Shown: piece after piece, positions 12,501 to 25,300 of the stretch
Numbering within the stretch: position 1 is the first letter of the stretch
Layout of the letters: each line of letters begins with the position of its first letter
NCBI GenBank assembly: GCA_029961685.1
Contig: JARWKL010000008.1
Coordinates: forward strand, 16,463,981 to 16,527,980
Direction: 5' to 3'
DNA length: 64,000 nucleotides
From: Aristolochia californica
Lineage: Eukaryota > Streptophyta > Magnoliopsida > Piperales > Aristolochiaceae
The notes under the pieces: generated by a model
Database searches by the model: none
What the model was told of the DNA's origin: nothing
Seen by the model: the letters and a program-made list of their open reading frames with translations, nothing else
Position numbers and translations under genes: made by a program

Positions 12501-13359
12501 TGAACTTGTTGAATTTCCCAAACTTGGATTAAAAAAAATTTGTGTTAATTTGTGATGTGTCAATATATATTTTCTTTACTTACATTTTTTTATTGCTTTA
12601 AATTCTTTCCATATATAAACTATAAATTTTTCTTTTTGTTGTGATCTATTTGCCTTTTAACTTTTTTTTTGTCTTTACGAGATGAAGGGAAAGCGAAAAC
12701 TTAAGTTTTGATTTAAGAAAAAAGTATGCATTTAAATTGGAAATGCACAATGCAAAAATGTAGAGAAAGATAATTCAAAAAAGTGTCTGTAATTTTTAGG
12801 GATTGTAAACTATTATTAGTTTTTGTATATCTAGTTCTTCAATCGTTGGGAAAAGGGGGAAGCGAGGGGTTTTTTTACTTAGAGTTGACTCCCAATCCAT
12901 AAGTAATTCCTTACAAAAATATAGCCCGTTACGGATGATAAATCACTTTACAATCATGTATGATAGTTAGGTCTGCTTTCTGTAAATGGGCGAAATAATG
13001 GCTTGTTTGACTCGAGAAAATTTCCCACTGTACGTTTACTTGAGAATTTAATGTTATTCTCTTTAAAAGGTTTGGATCCATAGGTCATTTGCATCTTTAA
13101 CATGTTTCAATCATGCATATCCATTTTTTAAAACATGTGTAAAAAAATATCTTTCAAATAAAATTTCGAGCTATTAGGGTTGAACTACTGGAATTTCCAA
13201 AACTTGGATAACAAAATTTTTCTGTTCATTTGTGGTGTGTGAATATTTTTTTTACTTACAATTGTTTATTGCTTTAAATTCTTGCCATACTTATACTCTA
13301 CAATTTTCATTTTTTTGTTATCTATTTGCTTTTTATCTCTTTTTTTGTTTACGAGATGA
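9590..13359 (+). repeat. Higher-order repeat, copy 3 (3,770 bp)
   Basis: The order A-B-C-D-E-F is the same, with boxes at 9753, 10426, 11102, 11776 and 12852. It is slightly shorter, mainly because about 16 bp are missing near 12010 in monomer D, where GGTCAATTTCAAGAATGC replaces the longer form seen at 4313 and 8227. Beyond about 13360 the sequence no longer follows type A, so the HOR array ends here. Confidence 0.88.
12420..12831 (+). repeat. Truncated monomer E, HOR copy 3
   Basis: This is the same deletion as in copies 1 and 2, with the junction AGGTTTCAAACATGC at about 12421-12435. The shared breakpoint is the best single landmark for the HOR register. Confidence 0.85.
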
Positions 13360-16300
13360 AGGGAAAGTGTAAACTCAAGTTTTGATTTAAGAAAAAAGTA
13401 TACGTCTAAATTGGAAATGCACAATGGACAAATGTAGAGAGAGATAATTCAGAAAAGTGTCTGTAATTTTTAAGGATTGTAAACTCTTTTTAGATTTTAT
13501 ATATAAAGTTCTTCAATCGTAGGGAAAAAGGGGAGGCGGGGGGTTTTAACTGAGTGTTGACTCCTAATCCATTAGTCATTCCTTTAAAAAATATAGCCCG
13601 TTACACTTGATAAATCACTTTGCAATCATCTAGGATCGTTAGGTCAACTTTTTGTAAACGGGCAAAATAATGGCTTGTTTGACCCAGGTAAATATCCCAC
13701 CGCACGTTCGCTAGAGAATTTAATGTTATTCTCTTTAAAAGGTTTGGATCCATAGGTCATTTGCATCTTTTACGTGTTTCAAGCATGCATTTCTATTTTT
13801 TAAAACATGTGTAGATAAGTCTCTTTCTTGTAAAATTCCGAGCTATTAGGGCTGAACTAGTGGAATTTCCCAAATGTGGATAACAAAAATTTTGTGTTCA
13901 TATGTGGTGTGTCAATAAATGTTCTTTGCTTACATTTTCTAATTGCTTTAAATTCTTTCCATACTTATACTCTAGAATTTTGATTTTGTTGTGATTTATT
14001 TGCCTTTTATCTTTTTTCCTGTTTACCAGATGAAGGGAAAGTGAAAATTAAAGTTTTGATTTAAGAAAAAAGTATTGATCTAAATTGGAAATGCACAATG
14101 CACAAATGTAGAGAGAGATAATTCCAAAAAGTGTCTATAATTTTTAGGGAATGTAAACTCTTTTTACTTTTTATATATCAGGTTCTGCAATCGTCGAGAA
14201 ATGGGGGAGGCTGGGGATTTTTAACTGAGTGTTGACTCCCAATCCATTAGTCATTCCTTACAAAAATATAGCCTGTTACACAAGGTAAATCATTGTGCAA
14301 TCATCTAAGATCGTTAGGTCAGCTTTTTGTAAATGGGCAAAATAATGGCTTGTTTGACTCAGGTAAATATCCCACCACACGTTCACTTTAGAATTTAATG
14401 TTATTCACTATAAAAGGTTTTGATTCATATTTCATTTACATCTTTAACATGTTTCTCGCATGAATATGGATTTTTTAAAACATGACTGGAAAAATCACTT
14501 TGTTATAAAATTCCGAGCTAAAGCTTGAACTAGTGGAATTTCCCAAACTTGGACACCAAAACTTTTGTCTTCATTTGTCGTGTGTGAATAAATTTCCTTT
14601 ACTTACATTTCTTTATTGGTTTAAATTTTTTCCTTAAATAAACTCCAAAATATTTTTTTGTTGTGATCTATTTGTCTTTTATCTCTTTTTTTTGTTTATG
14701 AGATGAAGGGAAAGTAAAAACTCAAGTTTTGATTTAAGAAAAAAGCGTACATCTAAAATGGAACTGCACAATGCACAAATGTAGAGAGAGATAATTCCAA
14801 AAAGTGTCAGTAATTTTTAGAGATTGAAACTATTTTTAGTTTTTATGTATCAGGGTTTGCAATCGTCAGGAAAAGGGGGAAGCAGGGGTTTTTTAAGTTA
14901 GTGTATACTCCCAATCCAAAAGTCATTCCTTACAAAAATATAGCCCGTTCCACATGATAAATTACTTTACAATAATCTATGATAGTTTGGTCGGGTTTTT
15001 GTAAATGGGCGAAGTAGTGGCTTGTCTGACTCGGGTAAATATCCCACCGCACGTTCACTTGAGAATTTAATGTTATTCTCTTTAAAAGGTATGAATCCAT
15101 AGGTCATTTGCATCTTTAACATGTTTCAAGCATTCATATCCATATTTTAAAACATGTGTAAAAAAATCTCTTCCTTATAAAATTCTGAGCAATTAGGGTT
15201 GCACTAGTTGAATTACCCAAACTTGGATAACAAAAGTTTTGTGTTCATTTGTGGTGATTGAATAAATTTTCTTTACTTACAACTGTTTATTGCTTTAAAT
15301 TTTTTCCATACATAAACTATAAAATTTTCATTTTGTTGTGATCTATTTGCCTTTTATGTCTTTTTTTTGTTTATGAGATGAAGGGAAAGTGAAAACTCAA
15401 GTTTTGATTTAAGAAAAAAATATAAATTTATAAAGGAAATGAAAAATGCACAAATTTAGAGCGAGATAATAAAAAAAAACTTCAGTAATTTTTAGGGATT
15501 GTAAAGTCTTCTTTGTTTTTATATATCAGGTTCTGCAATCATCGGGAAAAGGGGGAGGCGGGGGATTTTTTACTGAGTGTTGACTCCCAATCCATTAGTC
15601 ATTCCTTAAAAAAATATAGCCCGTTACACATGATAATTCACTTTGCAATCATCTATGATCTTTTGTTCAGCTTTTTGTAAATGGGAAAAATAATGGCTTG
15701 TTTGACTCAGGTAAATATCCCACTGCATGTTTAGTTGAGAATTTATTGTTATTCTCTTTATAAGGTTTGGATCCATAGGTCATTTGCATCTTTAACATGT
15801 TTCAAGCATGCGTATCCATTTTTTAAAACATGGGTAGAAAAATCTCTTTCTTATAAAATTCCGAGCTATTAGGTTTGAACTAGTGGAATTTCCCAACTTG
15901 TATAACAAAACTTTTGTGTTCATTTTTGGTGAGTGAATAAATTTTCTTTATTTACATTATTTTATTGATTTAAATTCTTATATACATCAACACTTAAATT
16001 TTAATTTTTTTGAGATCTAATTGCCTTTTATCTCTTTTTAATGTTTTCGAGATGCAGGGAAAGTGAAAACTCAAGTTTTGATTTAAGAAAAAAGTATATA
16101 TCTAAAATGGAAATGCACAATGAACAAATGTTGAGTGAGATAATTCCAAAAAGTGTCTGTAATCTTTAGGGATTGTAAACTCTTTTTGGTTTTTATAAAT
16201 CAAGTTCTTCAATTGTCGGGAAAAGGGGGAGGCTGGGTGTTTTTAACTGAGTGTTCTCTGAATCCATTAGTTAGTCATTCCTTACAAAAATTTTGCGCCT

Positions 16301-19300
16301 GATGCATGATAATTCACTTTCCAATCATCCATAATCTTTAGGTCAACTTTTTGTAAATGGGCAAAATAATAGCTTGTTTGACTCGGGTAAATATCCCACT
16401 GCACGTTCACTTCAAAATTTAATGTTAATCACAATAAAAGGTTTGGATCCATATGTCATTTACATCTTTAACATGTTTCTCGCATGCATATTGATTTTTT
16501 AAAACATGTGTAGAAAAATCACTTTCTTTTTAAAATTCCGAGCTATTAGAGTTGAACTAGTGGAATTTTCCAAACTTGGATAGCAAAACTTTGACTTCAT
16601 TTGTCGTGTGTGAATAAACTTTATTAACTTTCATTTTTTATTGCTTTAAATTCTTTCCTTACATAAACTCCAAAATTTTCATTTTATTGTGATCTATTTG
16701 CTTTTTATCTTTTTTTTTTTTTTGTTTGCGAGATGAAAGGAAAGTGAATACACAGTTTTGATTTAGGAAAAAAACATACAAAAAAAATGGAAATGCACAA
16801 TGCACAAATGTAGAGAGAGATAATTCAAAAAAGTGTCGGTAATTTTTAGAGATTGTAAACTCTCTTTAGTTTTTATTTATCAGGTTCTGCAATCGACGGG
16901 AGAAGGGGAGGTAGGGGTTTTAATACTGAGTGTTGACTCGCAATCCATAAGTCATTCCTTAAAAAAATATAGCCAGTTACACATGATAAATCACTTTACA
17001 ATCATCTATGATAGTTTGGTCAGCTTTTTGTGAATGGGAGAAATAATGACTTGTTTGACTCGGCTAAATATCCCACCGCACGTTCACTTGAGAATTTAAT
17101 GTTATTCTCTTTAAAAAGTTTGGATCCATAGGTCATTTCAATCTTTAACATGTTTCATGCATGCATATCCATTTTTTAAAACATGTGTAGAGAAATCTCT
17201 TTCTTATAAAATTCCGAGCTATTAGGGTTGAACTAGTGGAATTTCCCAAACTTGGATAACAAAAAATTTGTGTTCATTTGGGGTGTGTGAATAAATTTTC
17301 TTTACTTACATTTTTTATTGCTTTAAATTCTTTCCATACATCAACTCAAAAATTTTCATCTTGTTGCGATCAATTTGCCTTTTACCTCTTTTTTCTGTTT
17401 ACAAGGTGAAGGCAAAGTGAAAACTCAAGTTTTGATTTAAGAAAAAAGTATACATTTAAAATGGAAATGCGCAATGCACAAATGTAGAGAGAGAAAATTC
17501 CAAAAAGTGTCTGTACTTTTTACAGATTGTAAACTCTTTTTAGTTTTTATAGATGAGGTTCTGCAATCGTCGGGAAAAGGGGGAGGCGGGGGATTTTTAA
17601 CTAAGTGTAGACTCCCAATCAATTAATCAATCCTTAAAAAAATATAGCCCATTATGCGTGATAAATCACTTTGCAATCATCTATGATAGATAGGTCTGCA
17701 TTTTGTAAATGGGCGAAATAATGGCTTCTTTGAGTCAGCTATATATCCCACCGCAAGTTCACTTGAGAATTTAATGTTATTCGCATTAAAAGGTTTTGAT
17801 CCATAGATCATTTGCATCTTGAACATGTTTCAAGAATGCACATCCATTTTTTAAAACATGTGTAGAAAAAACTCTTTCTTATAAAATTCGGAGCTATTAG
17901 GGTTGTTGAACTAGTCGAATTTCTGAAACTTGGATCACAAAACTTTTGTGTTCATTTGTGGTGTGTGAATAAATTTTCTTTACTTACATTTGGTTATTGC
18001 TTTAAATTCTTTCCATACATATACTCTAAAATTTTCATTTTGTTGTGATCTATTTGTCTTTTATCTCTTTTTTTTGTTGACGAGATGAAGGGAAAGTGAA
18101 AACTCAAGTTTTGATTAAAGAAAATAGTATTCATCTAAAATCAAAATGCACAATGCACAAATGTTGAGAGAGATAATTCCAAAAAGTGTCAATAATTTTT
18201 AGGGACTGTAAACTCTTTTTAGTTTTTATATATCATGTTCTGCAATCGTTGGGAAAAGGTGGATGCAGGGGGATTTTGAACTGAGTGTTGACTTCCAATC
18301 TATTAGTCATTCCTTAAAAAAATATAGCCCGTTACACGTGGTAAATCACTTTGCAATCATCTATGATGGTTTGGTCAGCTTTTTGTAAATAGGAAAAATA
18401 ATGGCTTGTTTGACTCTGGTAAATATCCCATCGCACGTTCACTTGAGAATTTAATGTTATTCTCATGAAAAGGTTTGGATCCATAGGTCATTTTCATCTT
18501 TAACATGTTTCAAGCATGCATATCTTTTTTTTTAAAACATGTGTAGAGAAATATCTTTCTCATAAAATTTTGACCTATTAGGGTTGAACTAGTGGAATTT
18601 CCCAACCTTGGATAAAGAAACTTTTGTGTTCATTTGTGGTGTGTGAATAAATTTTCTTTACTTACATTTGTTTATTGCTTTAAATTCTTTCCCTACATCA
18701 ACTCTAAAATTTTCATTTTGTTGTGTTCTCTTTGCCTTGTATCTTTTTTTTTGTTTACGAGATTAATGGAAAGTGAAAACTCAAGTTTTGATTTAAGAAA
18801 AAAGTCTTCATCTAATATGGAAATGCACAATGCAAAAAATGTAGAGAGAGATAATTCCAAAAAGTGTCTGTAATTTTTAGGGATTGTAAACTCTTTTTAG
18901 TTTTTATATATTAGGTTCTGCAATCGTCGGGAAAAGGGGGAGGCGTGGGATTTTTAACTGAGTATTGACTCAATATCCATTAGTCATTCCATACAAAAAT
19001 ATAGCCCGTTAAAATGATAAATCAATTTGCAATCTATGATCGTTAGGTCAGTTTTTTTGTAAATGGGCAAAAAAATGGCTTGTTTGACTTCGATAAATAT
19101 CCCACCGCACGTTGACTTGAGAATTTAATGTTATTTTCTTTAAAAGGTTTAGGTCCATAGGGCATTTGCATCTTTAACATGCTTCAATCATGCATATCCA
19201 TTTCTTAAAACATGTGTAGAAAAATCTCTTTCTTATAAAATTTCGATCTATTAAGGTTGAACTAGTGGAATTTCCCAAACTTGGATAACAAAACTTTTGT

Positions 19301-22300
19301 GTTCATTTGTGGTGTGTCAATAAATTTTCTTTACTTATATTTGTTGATTGCTTTAAATTTTTTCCATACATCAACTATAAAATTTTCATTTTTTTGTGAT
19401 TTATTTGTCTTTTATCTCTTTTTTTTGTTTACGAGATGAAGGGAAAGTGAAAACTCATGTTTTGATGTAACAAAAAAGCATACATCTAAAATGGAAATGC
19501 ACAATGCACAAATGTAGAGGGAGATAATTCCAAAAATTCTCTGTAATTTTTAGGGATTGTAAACTCTTTTTAGTTTTTATTTATCAGGTTCTGCAATTGT
19601 CGGGAAAAGGGGAGGCGGGGCATTTTTAACGGAGTGTTGACTCCCAATCCATAAGTCATTCCTTACAAAAATATAGTCTGTTACACATGATAAATCACTT
19701 TATAATCATCTATGATTGTTAGGCCAGCTTTCTGTATTTGGGTGAAATAATGGCTTGTCTGACTCTGGTAAATATCCCACCGCACATTCACTTTGGAATT
19801 TAATGTTATTCTCTTTAAAAGGTTTGGATGCCTAGGTCATTAGCATCATTAACTTGTTTCAAGCATGCATATCCATTTTTTAAAACATGTGTAGAAAAAT
19901 CTCTTTCTTGTAAAATTCTGAGCTATTGGGGTTGAACTAGTGGAATTTCCCAAACTTGGATAACAAAACTTTTGTGTTCATTTGTGTTGTGTAAATAAAT
20001 TTTCTTTACTTACATTTTTTTATTGCTTTAAATTCTTTCCATACATCAATTCTAAAATTTTCATTTTTTTGTGATCTATTTGCCTTTTATCTCTTTTATT
20101 TGTTTACGAGATGAAGGGTAAGTGAAAAAAGCCTACATATAAAATGGATATGCTCATTGCACAAATTTAGAGATAGATAATTCCAAAAAGTATCTATAAC
20201 TTTTATGGATTGTAAACACTTTTTAGTTTTTATATATTAGGTTCTTCAATCGTCGGGAAAAGGGGGAGGCAGGGGATTTTCAACTGAGTGTTGACTCCCA
20301 ATCCATAAGTCATTCCTTACAAAAATATTGCCTATTACGCATGATAAATCACTTTATAGTCATCTATGATCGTTAGGTAAGCTTTTTGTAAATAGCCAAA
20401 ATAATGGATTGTTTGACTCGGGTAAATATCCCACCCCACGTTCCCTTGAGAATTTAGTGTTATTCTCTTTAATAGGTTTGGATCCATAGGTCATTTGCAT
20501 CTTTAACATGTTTCAAGCATGCATATCCTTTTTTAAAAACATTTGTAGAAAAATCTATTTCTTATAAAATTCCGTGCTATTAGGGTTGAACTAGTGGAAT
20601 TTCCCAAACACAAATAACTAAACTTTTGTGTTCATTTGTGGTGTGTCTATAAATTTTTTTACTCACATTTGTTTATTTCTTTAAATTATTTCCATACATA
20701 AACTCTAAAATTTTCATTTTGTTGTGATATCCTTGCCTTATATCTCTTTCTCTATTCTTTACGAAATGAAGGGAAAGTGATACCTCAAGTTTGGATTTTA
20801 AAAAAAATATACATCTAAAATGGAAATGTACAATGCACAAATGTAGAGAGAGATAATTTCAAAAAGTCACTGTAATTTTTAGGGATTCTAAACTCTTTTT
20901 AGTTTTTATTTATCAGGTTCTACAATCGTCGGGAAAAGGGGGAGGCGGGGGACTTTTAACTAAGTGTTGGCTCCCAATCCATAAGTTATTCCTTAAAAAA
21001 ATATAACCCGTTACACATGATAAATCACTTACCAATCATCTATGATCGTTAGGTTAGATTTTTGTAAATGGGCGAAATAATTGCTTGTTTGACTCAGGTA
21101 AATATCCCACGCCACGTTTACTTGAGAATTTAATGTTATTCTCTTTAAAAGGTTTGGATCCATAGGTGATTTGTATCTTTAACATGTTTCAAGCATGCAT
21201 ATCCATTTTTTAAAACATGTGTAAAAAAATCTCTTTCTTATAAAATTCTGAGCTATTAGGGTTGAACTAGTGGAATTTCCCAAACTTGGATAACAAAACT
21301 TTTGTGTGCATTTGTGGTTTGTGAATAAATTTTATTTATTTACATTTTTTTTTGCTTTAAATTCTTTCCATACATCAACTCTAAAATTTTCATTTTGTTG
21401 TGATCTATTTTCCTTTTATCTCTTTTTTTGTTTACGAGATGAACGAAAAGTGAAGACTCAAGTTTTAATATAAGAAAAAAGCATACATCTAAAATGGAAA
21501 TGCACAATGCACAAATGTAGCGATATATAATTCAAAAAAGTGTCAATAACTTTTAGAGATTGTAAATTTTTTTTAGTTTTTATTTATCAGCTTTTGCAAT
21601 CGTCAGTAAAAGGGGGAGGCAGGGGATTTTTAATTGAGTGTTGACTCCCAATCCATAAATCATTCCTTACAAAAATATAGGCTGTTACAAATTATAAATC
21701 ACTTTAAAATCATCTATGATCGTTAGGTCAACTTTTTGTAAATGGGCGAAATAATGGCTTGTTTGACTCGGGTAAATATCCCACCGCACGTTCACTTGAT
21801 AATTTAATGTTATTCTCATTAAAAGGTTTGGATACATAGGTGTTTTAATTTTTTTTGACTTGTTTAAAGCATGCATATCCATTTTTTAAAACTTGTGTAG
21901 AAAAATCTCTTCCTTATAAAATTCCGAACTATTAGGGTTGAACTAGTGGAATTTCCCAAACTTGGAAAACAAAGCTTTTGTGTTCATTTGTGGTGTGTGA
22001 ATAAATTTTCTTTAATTACATTTGTTTATTGCTTTAAATTCATTCCATACATCAACTGTAAACTTTTCATTTTGTTGTGATCTATTTGCCTTTTATCTCT
22101 TTTTTTTGTTTACTAGATGAAGAGAAAGTGAAACCTCAAGTTTTGATTTAAGAAAAAAGTATTCATCTAAGATGGAAATGCACAATGCACAAAATGTAGA
22201 GAGAGATCATTCCAAAAACTGTCTGTAATATTTTGGGATTGTAAACTCATTTTAGTTTTTATATATGAGGTTTTACAATCGTCGGGGAAAGGGGGAGGCT

Positions 22301-25300
22301 GGGGATTTTTAACTGAGTGTTGACTCCATATCCACTAGTCATTCCTTACAAAAATATAGCCCATTACAAATGATAAATCACTTTGCAATCATCTATGATC
22401 GTTAGGTCACTTTTTGTAAATGGCCAAAATAATGGCTTGTTTGACTTGTATAAATATCCCACTGCTCGTTCACTTGAGAATTTAATGTTATTCTCTTTAA
22501 AAGGTTTGGATCCATAGGTCATTTGCATCTTTAACATGTTTCAAGCATGCATATCCATTTTTTAAAACATTTGTAGAAAAATCACTTTCTTATAAAATTC
22601 CAAGTTATTCGGGTTGAACTAGTGGAATTTCCAAAACTTGGATAAAAAAAATTTTGTGTTCATTTGTGGTGTGTGAATAAATTTTCTTTACATACATTTG
22701 TTTATTGCTTTATATTCTTTCCATACATCAACTCTAAAACTTTCATTTTGTTGTGATCTATTTGAATTTTATCTCTTTTTAATGTTTACGAGATGAAGGG
22801 AAAGTGAAAACTCAAGTTTTGATTTAAGAAAAAAGTATACATCTAAAATGGAAATGCACAATGCACAAATTTAGAGAGAGATAATTCCAAAAAGTGTCTG
22901 TAATTTTTAGGGATTGTAAACTCTTTTTAGTTTTTATATATCAGGTTCTCCAATCGTCGGGAAAGGGGGAGGTGGGGGATTTTTAACTGAGTGTTGACTC
23001 CCAATCGAAAAGTCATTCCTTACAAAAATATAGTCCATTACGCATGATAAATCACTTTGCAATCATCTAAGTTCTTTAGGTCAGCTTTTTGTAAATGGGA
23101 AAAATAATGGCTTGTTTGACTGATGTAAATATCCCATTGCATGTTCACTTGAGAATTTAAAGTTATTCTCATTAAAAGGTTTGGATTCATTGGTTATTTG
23201 CACCTTGAACATGTTTCAAGCATGCATATCCATCTTTTAAAATATGTGTAGAAAAATCTCTTTCTTTTAAAATTCCGAGCTATTCGGGTAGAACTAGTGG
23301 AATTTCCCAAACTTGTATAACAAAACTTTTGTGTTCATTTGTGCTGTGTGAATAAATTTTCTTTACTTAAATTTGTTTATTACTTTAAATTCTTTCCATA
23401 CATAAAGTCTAAAATTTTCATTATGTTGTGATTTATTTGCCTTTTATCTCTTTTTTTTGTTTACAAGATAAAGGGAAAGTGAAAACTCAAGTTTTGTTTT
23501 AACAAAAAAGTATATATCTAAAATATAAATGCACAATGCACAAAAGTAGAGAGAGATAATTCAAAAAAGTGTCTATAATTTTTAGGGATTGTAAATTCTT
23601 TTTAGTTTTTATTGATCAGGTTTACAATCGTCGGGAAATGGGGGAGGCGGGGGATTTTTAACTGAGTGTTCACTCGTAATCCATAAGTCATTCTTCAGAT
23701 AAATATAGCTAGTTATGCATGATAAATCACTTTACAATCTTCTATGATCGTTAGGTCAGTTTTTTCTAAATGGGCAAAATAATAGTGTGTTTGACTCGGG
23801 TAAATATCCCACTACACGTTCACTTGAAAATTTAATGTTATTTTCTTTAAAAGGTTTCGATCCATAGGTTATTTGAATATTTAACATGTTTCAAACATGT
23901 ACATCAATTTTTTAAAACATGTGTAGAAAAATCTCTTTCTTATAAATTTTCGAGTTATTAGGGTTGTATTAGTGGAATTTCCCAAACTTGGATAACAAAA
24001 CTTTTTTGTGTATTTTTGGTGTGTGAATAAATTTACTTTACTTACATTTGTTTATTGCTTTAAATTATTTCCATACATCAACTCTAAACTTTTCATTTTG
24101 TTGTGATCTATTTGCCTTGTATCTCTTTTTTTTTTTATTTACGAGATGAAGGAAAAGTTGAAACTCAAGTTTTGATTTAAGAAAAAAGCATATATCTAAA
24201 ATGGAAATGCAAAATGGACAAATGTAGAGAGTGGTAATTCCAAAAAGTGTCTGTAATGTTTAGGGATTGTAAACTCGTTTTAGTTTTTATATCTGAGGTT
24301 CTGCAATTGTCGGGAAAAGGGGGAGGCGGGGGATTTTTAACTGACTATTGACACCCAATCCAACAGTCATTCCTCACAAAAATATAGCCCGTTACGCTTG
24401 ATAAATCACTTTGCAATCATCTATGATCTTTAGGTCAGCTTTTTTTAAATGGGAAAAATAATGACTTGTTTGACTCAGGTAGATATCCCACTGCTCGTTC
24501 ACTTGAGAATTTAAAGTTATTCTTTTTAAAAGGTTTGGATCCATAGGTCATTTGAATCTTTAACATGTTTCAAGGAAGCATATCCGTTTTTAAAAATATG
24601 TGTAGAAAAATCTCTTTCTTATAAAATTCCAACCTATTAGGGTTGGACTAGTGGAATTTCCCAAACTTGGATAACAAAACTTTTGTGTTCAATTGTGGTG
24701 TGTGAATAAGTTTTCTTCACTTACATTTGTTTATTACTTTAAATTCTTTCCATACATAAACTCTTAAAATTTTCATTTTGTTGTGATCTATTTGCCTTTC
24801 ATCTATTTTGTTTGTTTACGTGATGAAGGGAAAGTGAAAACTCAAGATTTTATTTTATAAAAAAACATACATCTAAAATGGAAATTCATAATGAACAAAT
24901 GTAGAGAGAAATAATTCAAAAAAGTGTCAGTAATTTTTAGAGATTGTAAACTCTTTTTGGTTTTTATTTATCAAGTTCTGCAATCGTCGGTAAAAGGGGG
25001 AGGCGGGGGATTTTTAACTGAGTGTTGACTGGCAATCCATAAATCATTCCTTACAAAAATATAGGCCGTTACACATTATAAATCACTTTACACTAATCTG
25101 TGATCGTTAGGTTAGCATTTTTTAAATGGGCAAAATAATGGTTTGTTTGACTCGGGTAAATATCGCACCGCACGTTCACTTGAGAATTTAATGTTATTCT
25201 CTTTAAAAGGTTTGGATACATAGGTCATTTAAACTTTTAACCTGTTTAAAGCATAGAAATTCATTTTTTAAAACATGTGTAGAAAGACCTCTTTCTTATA

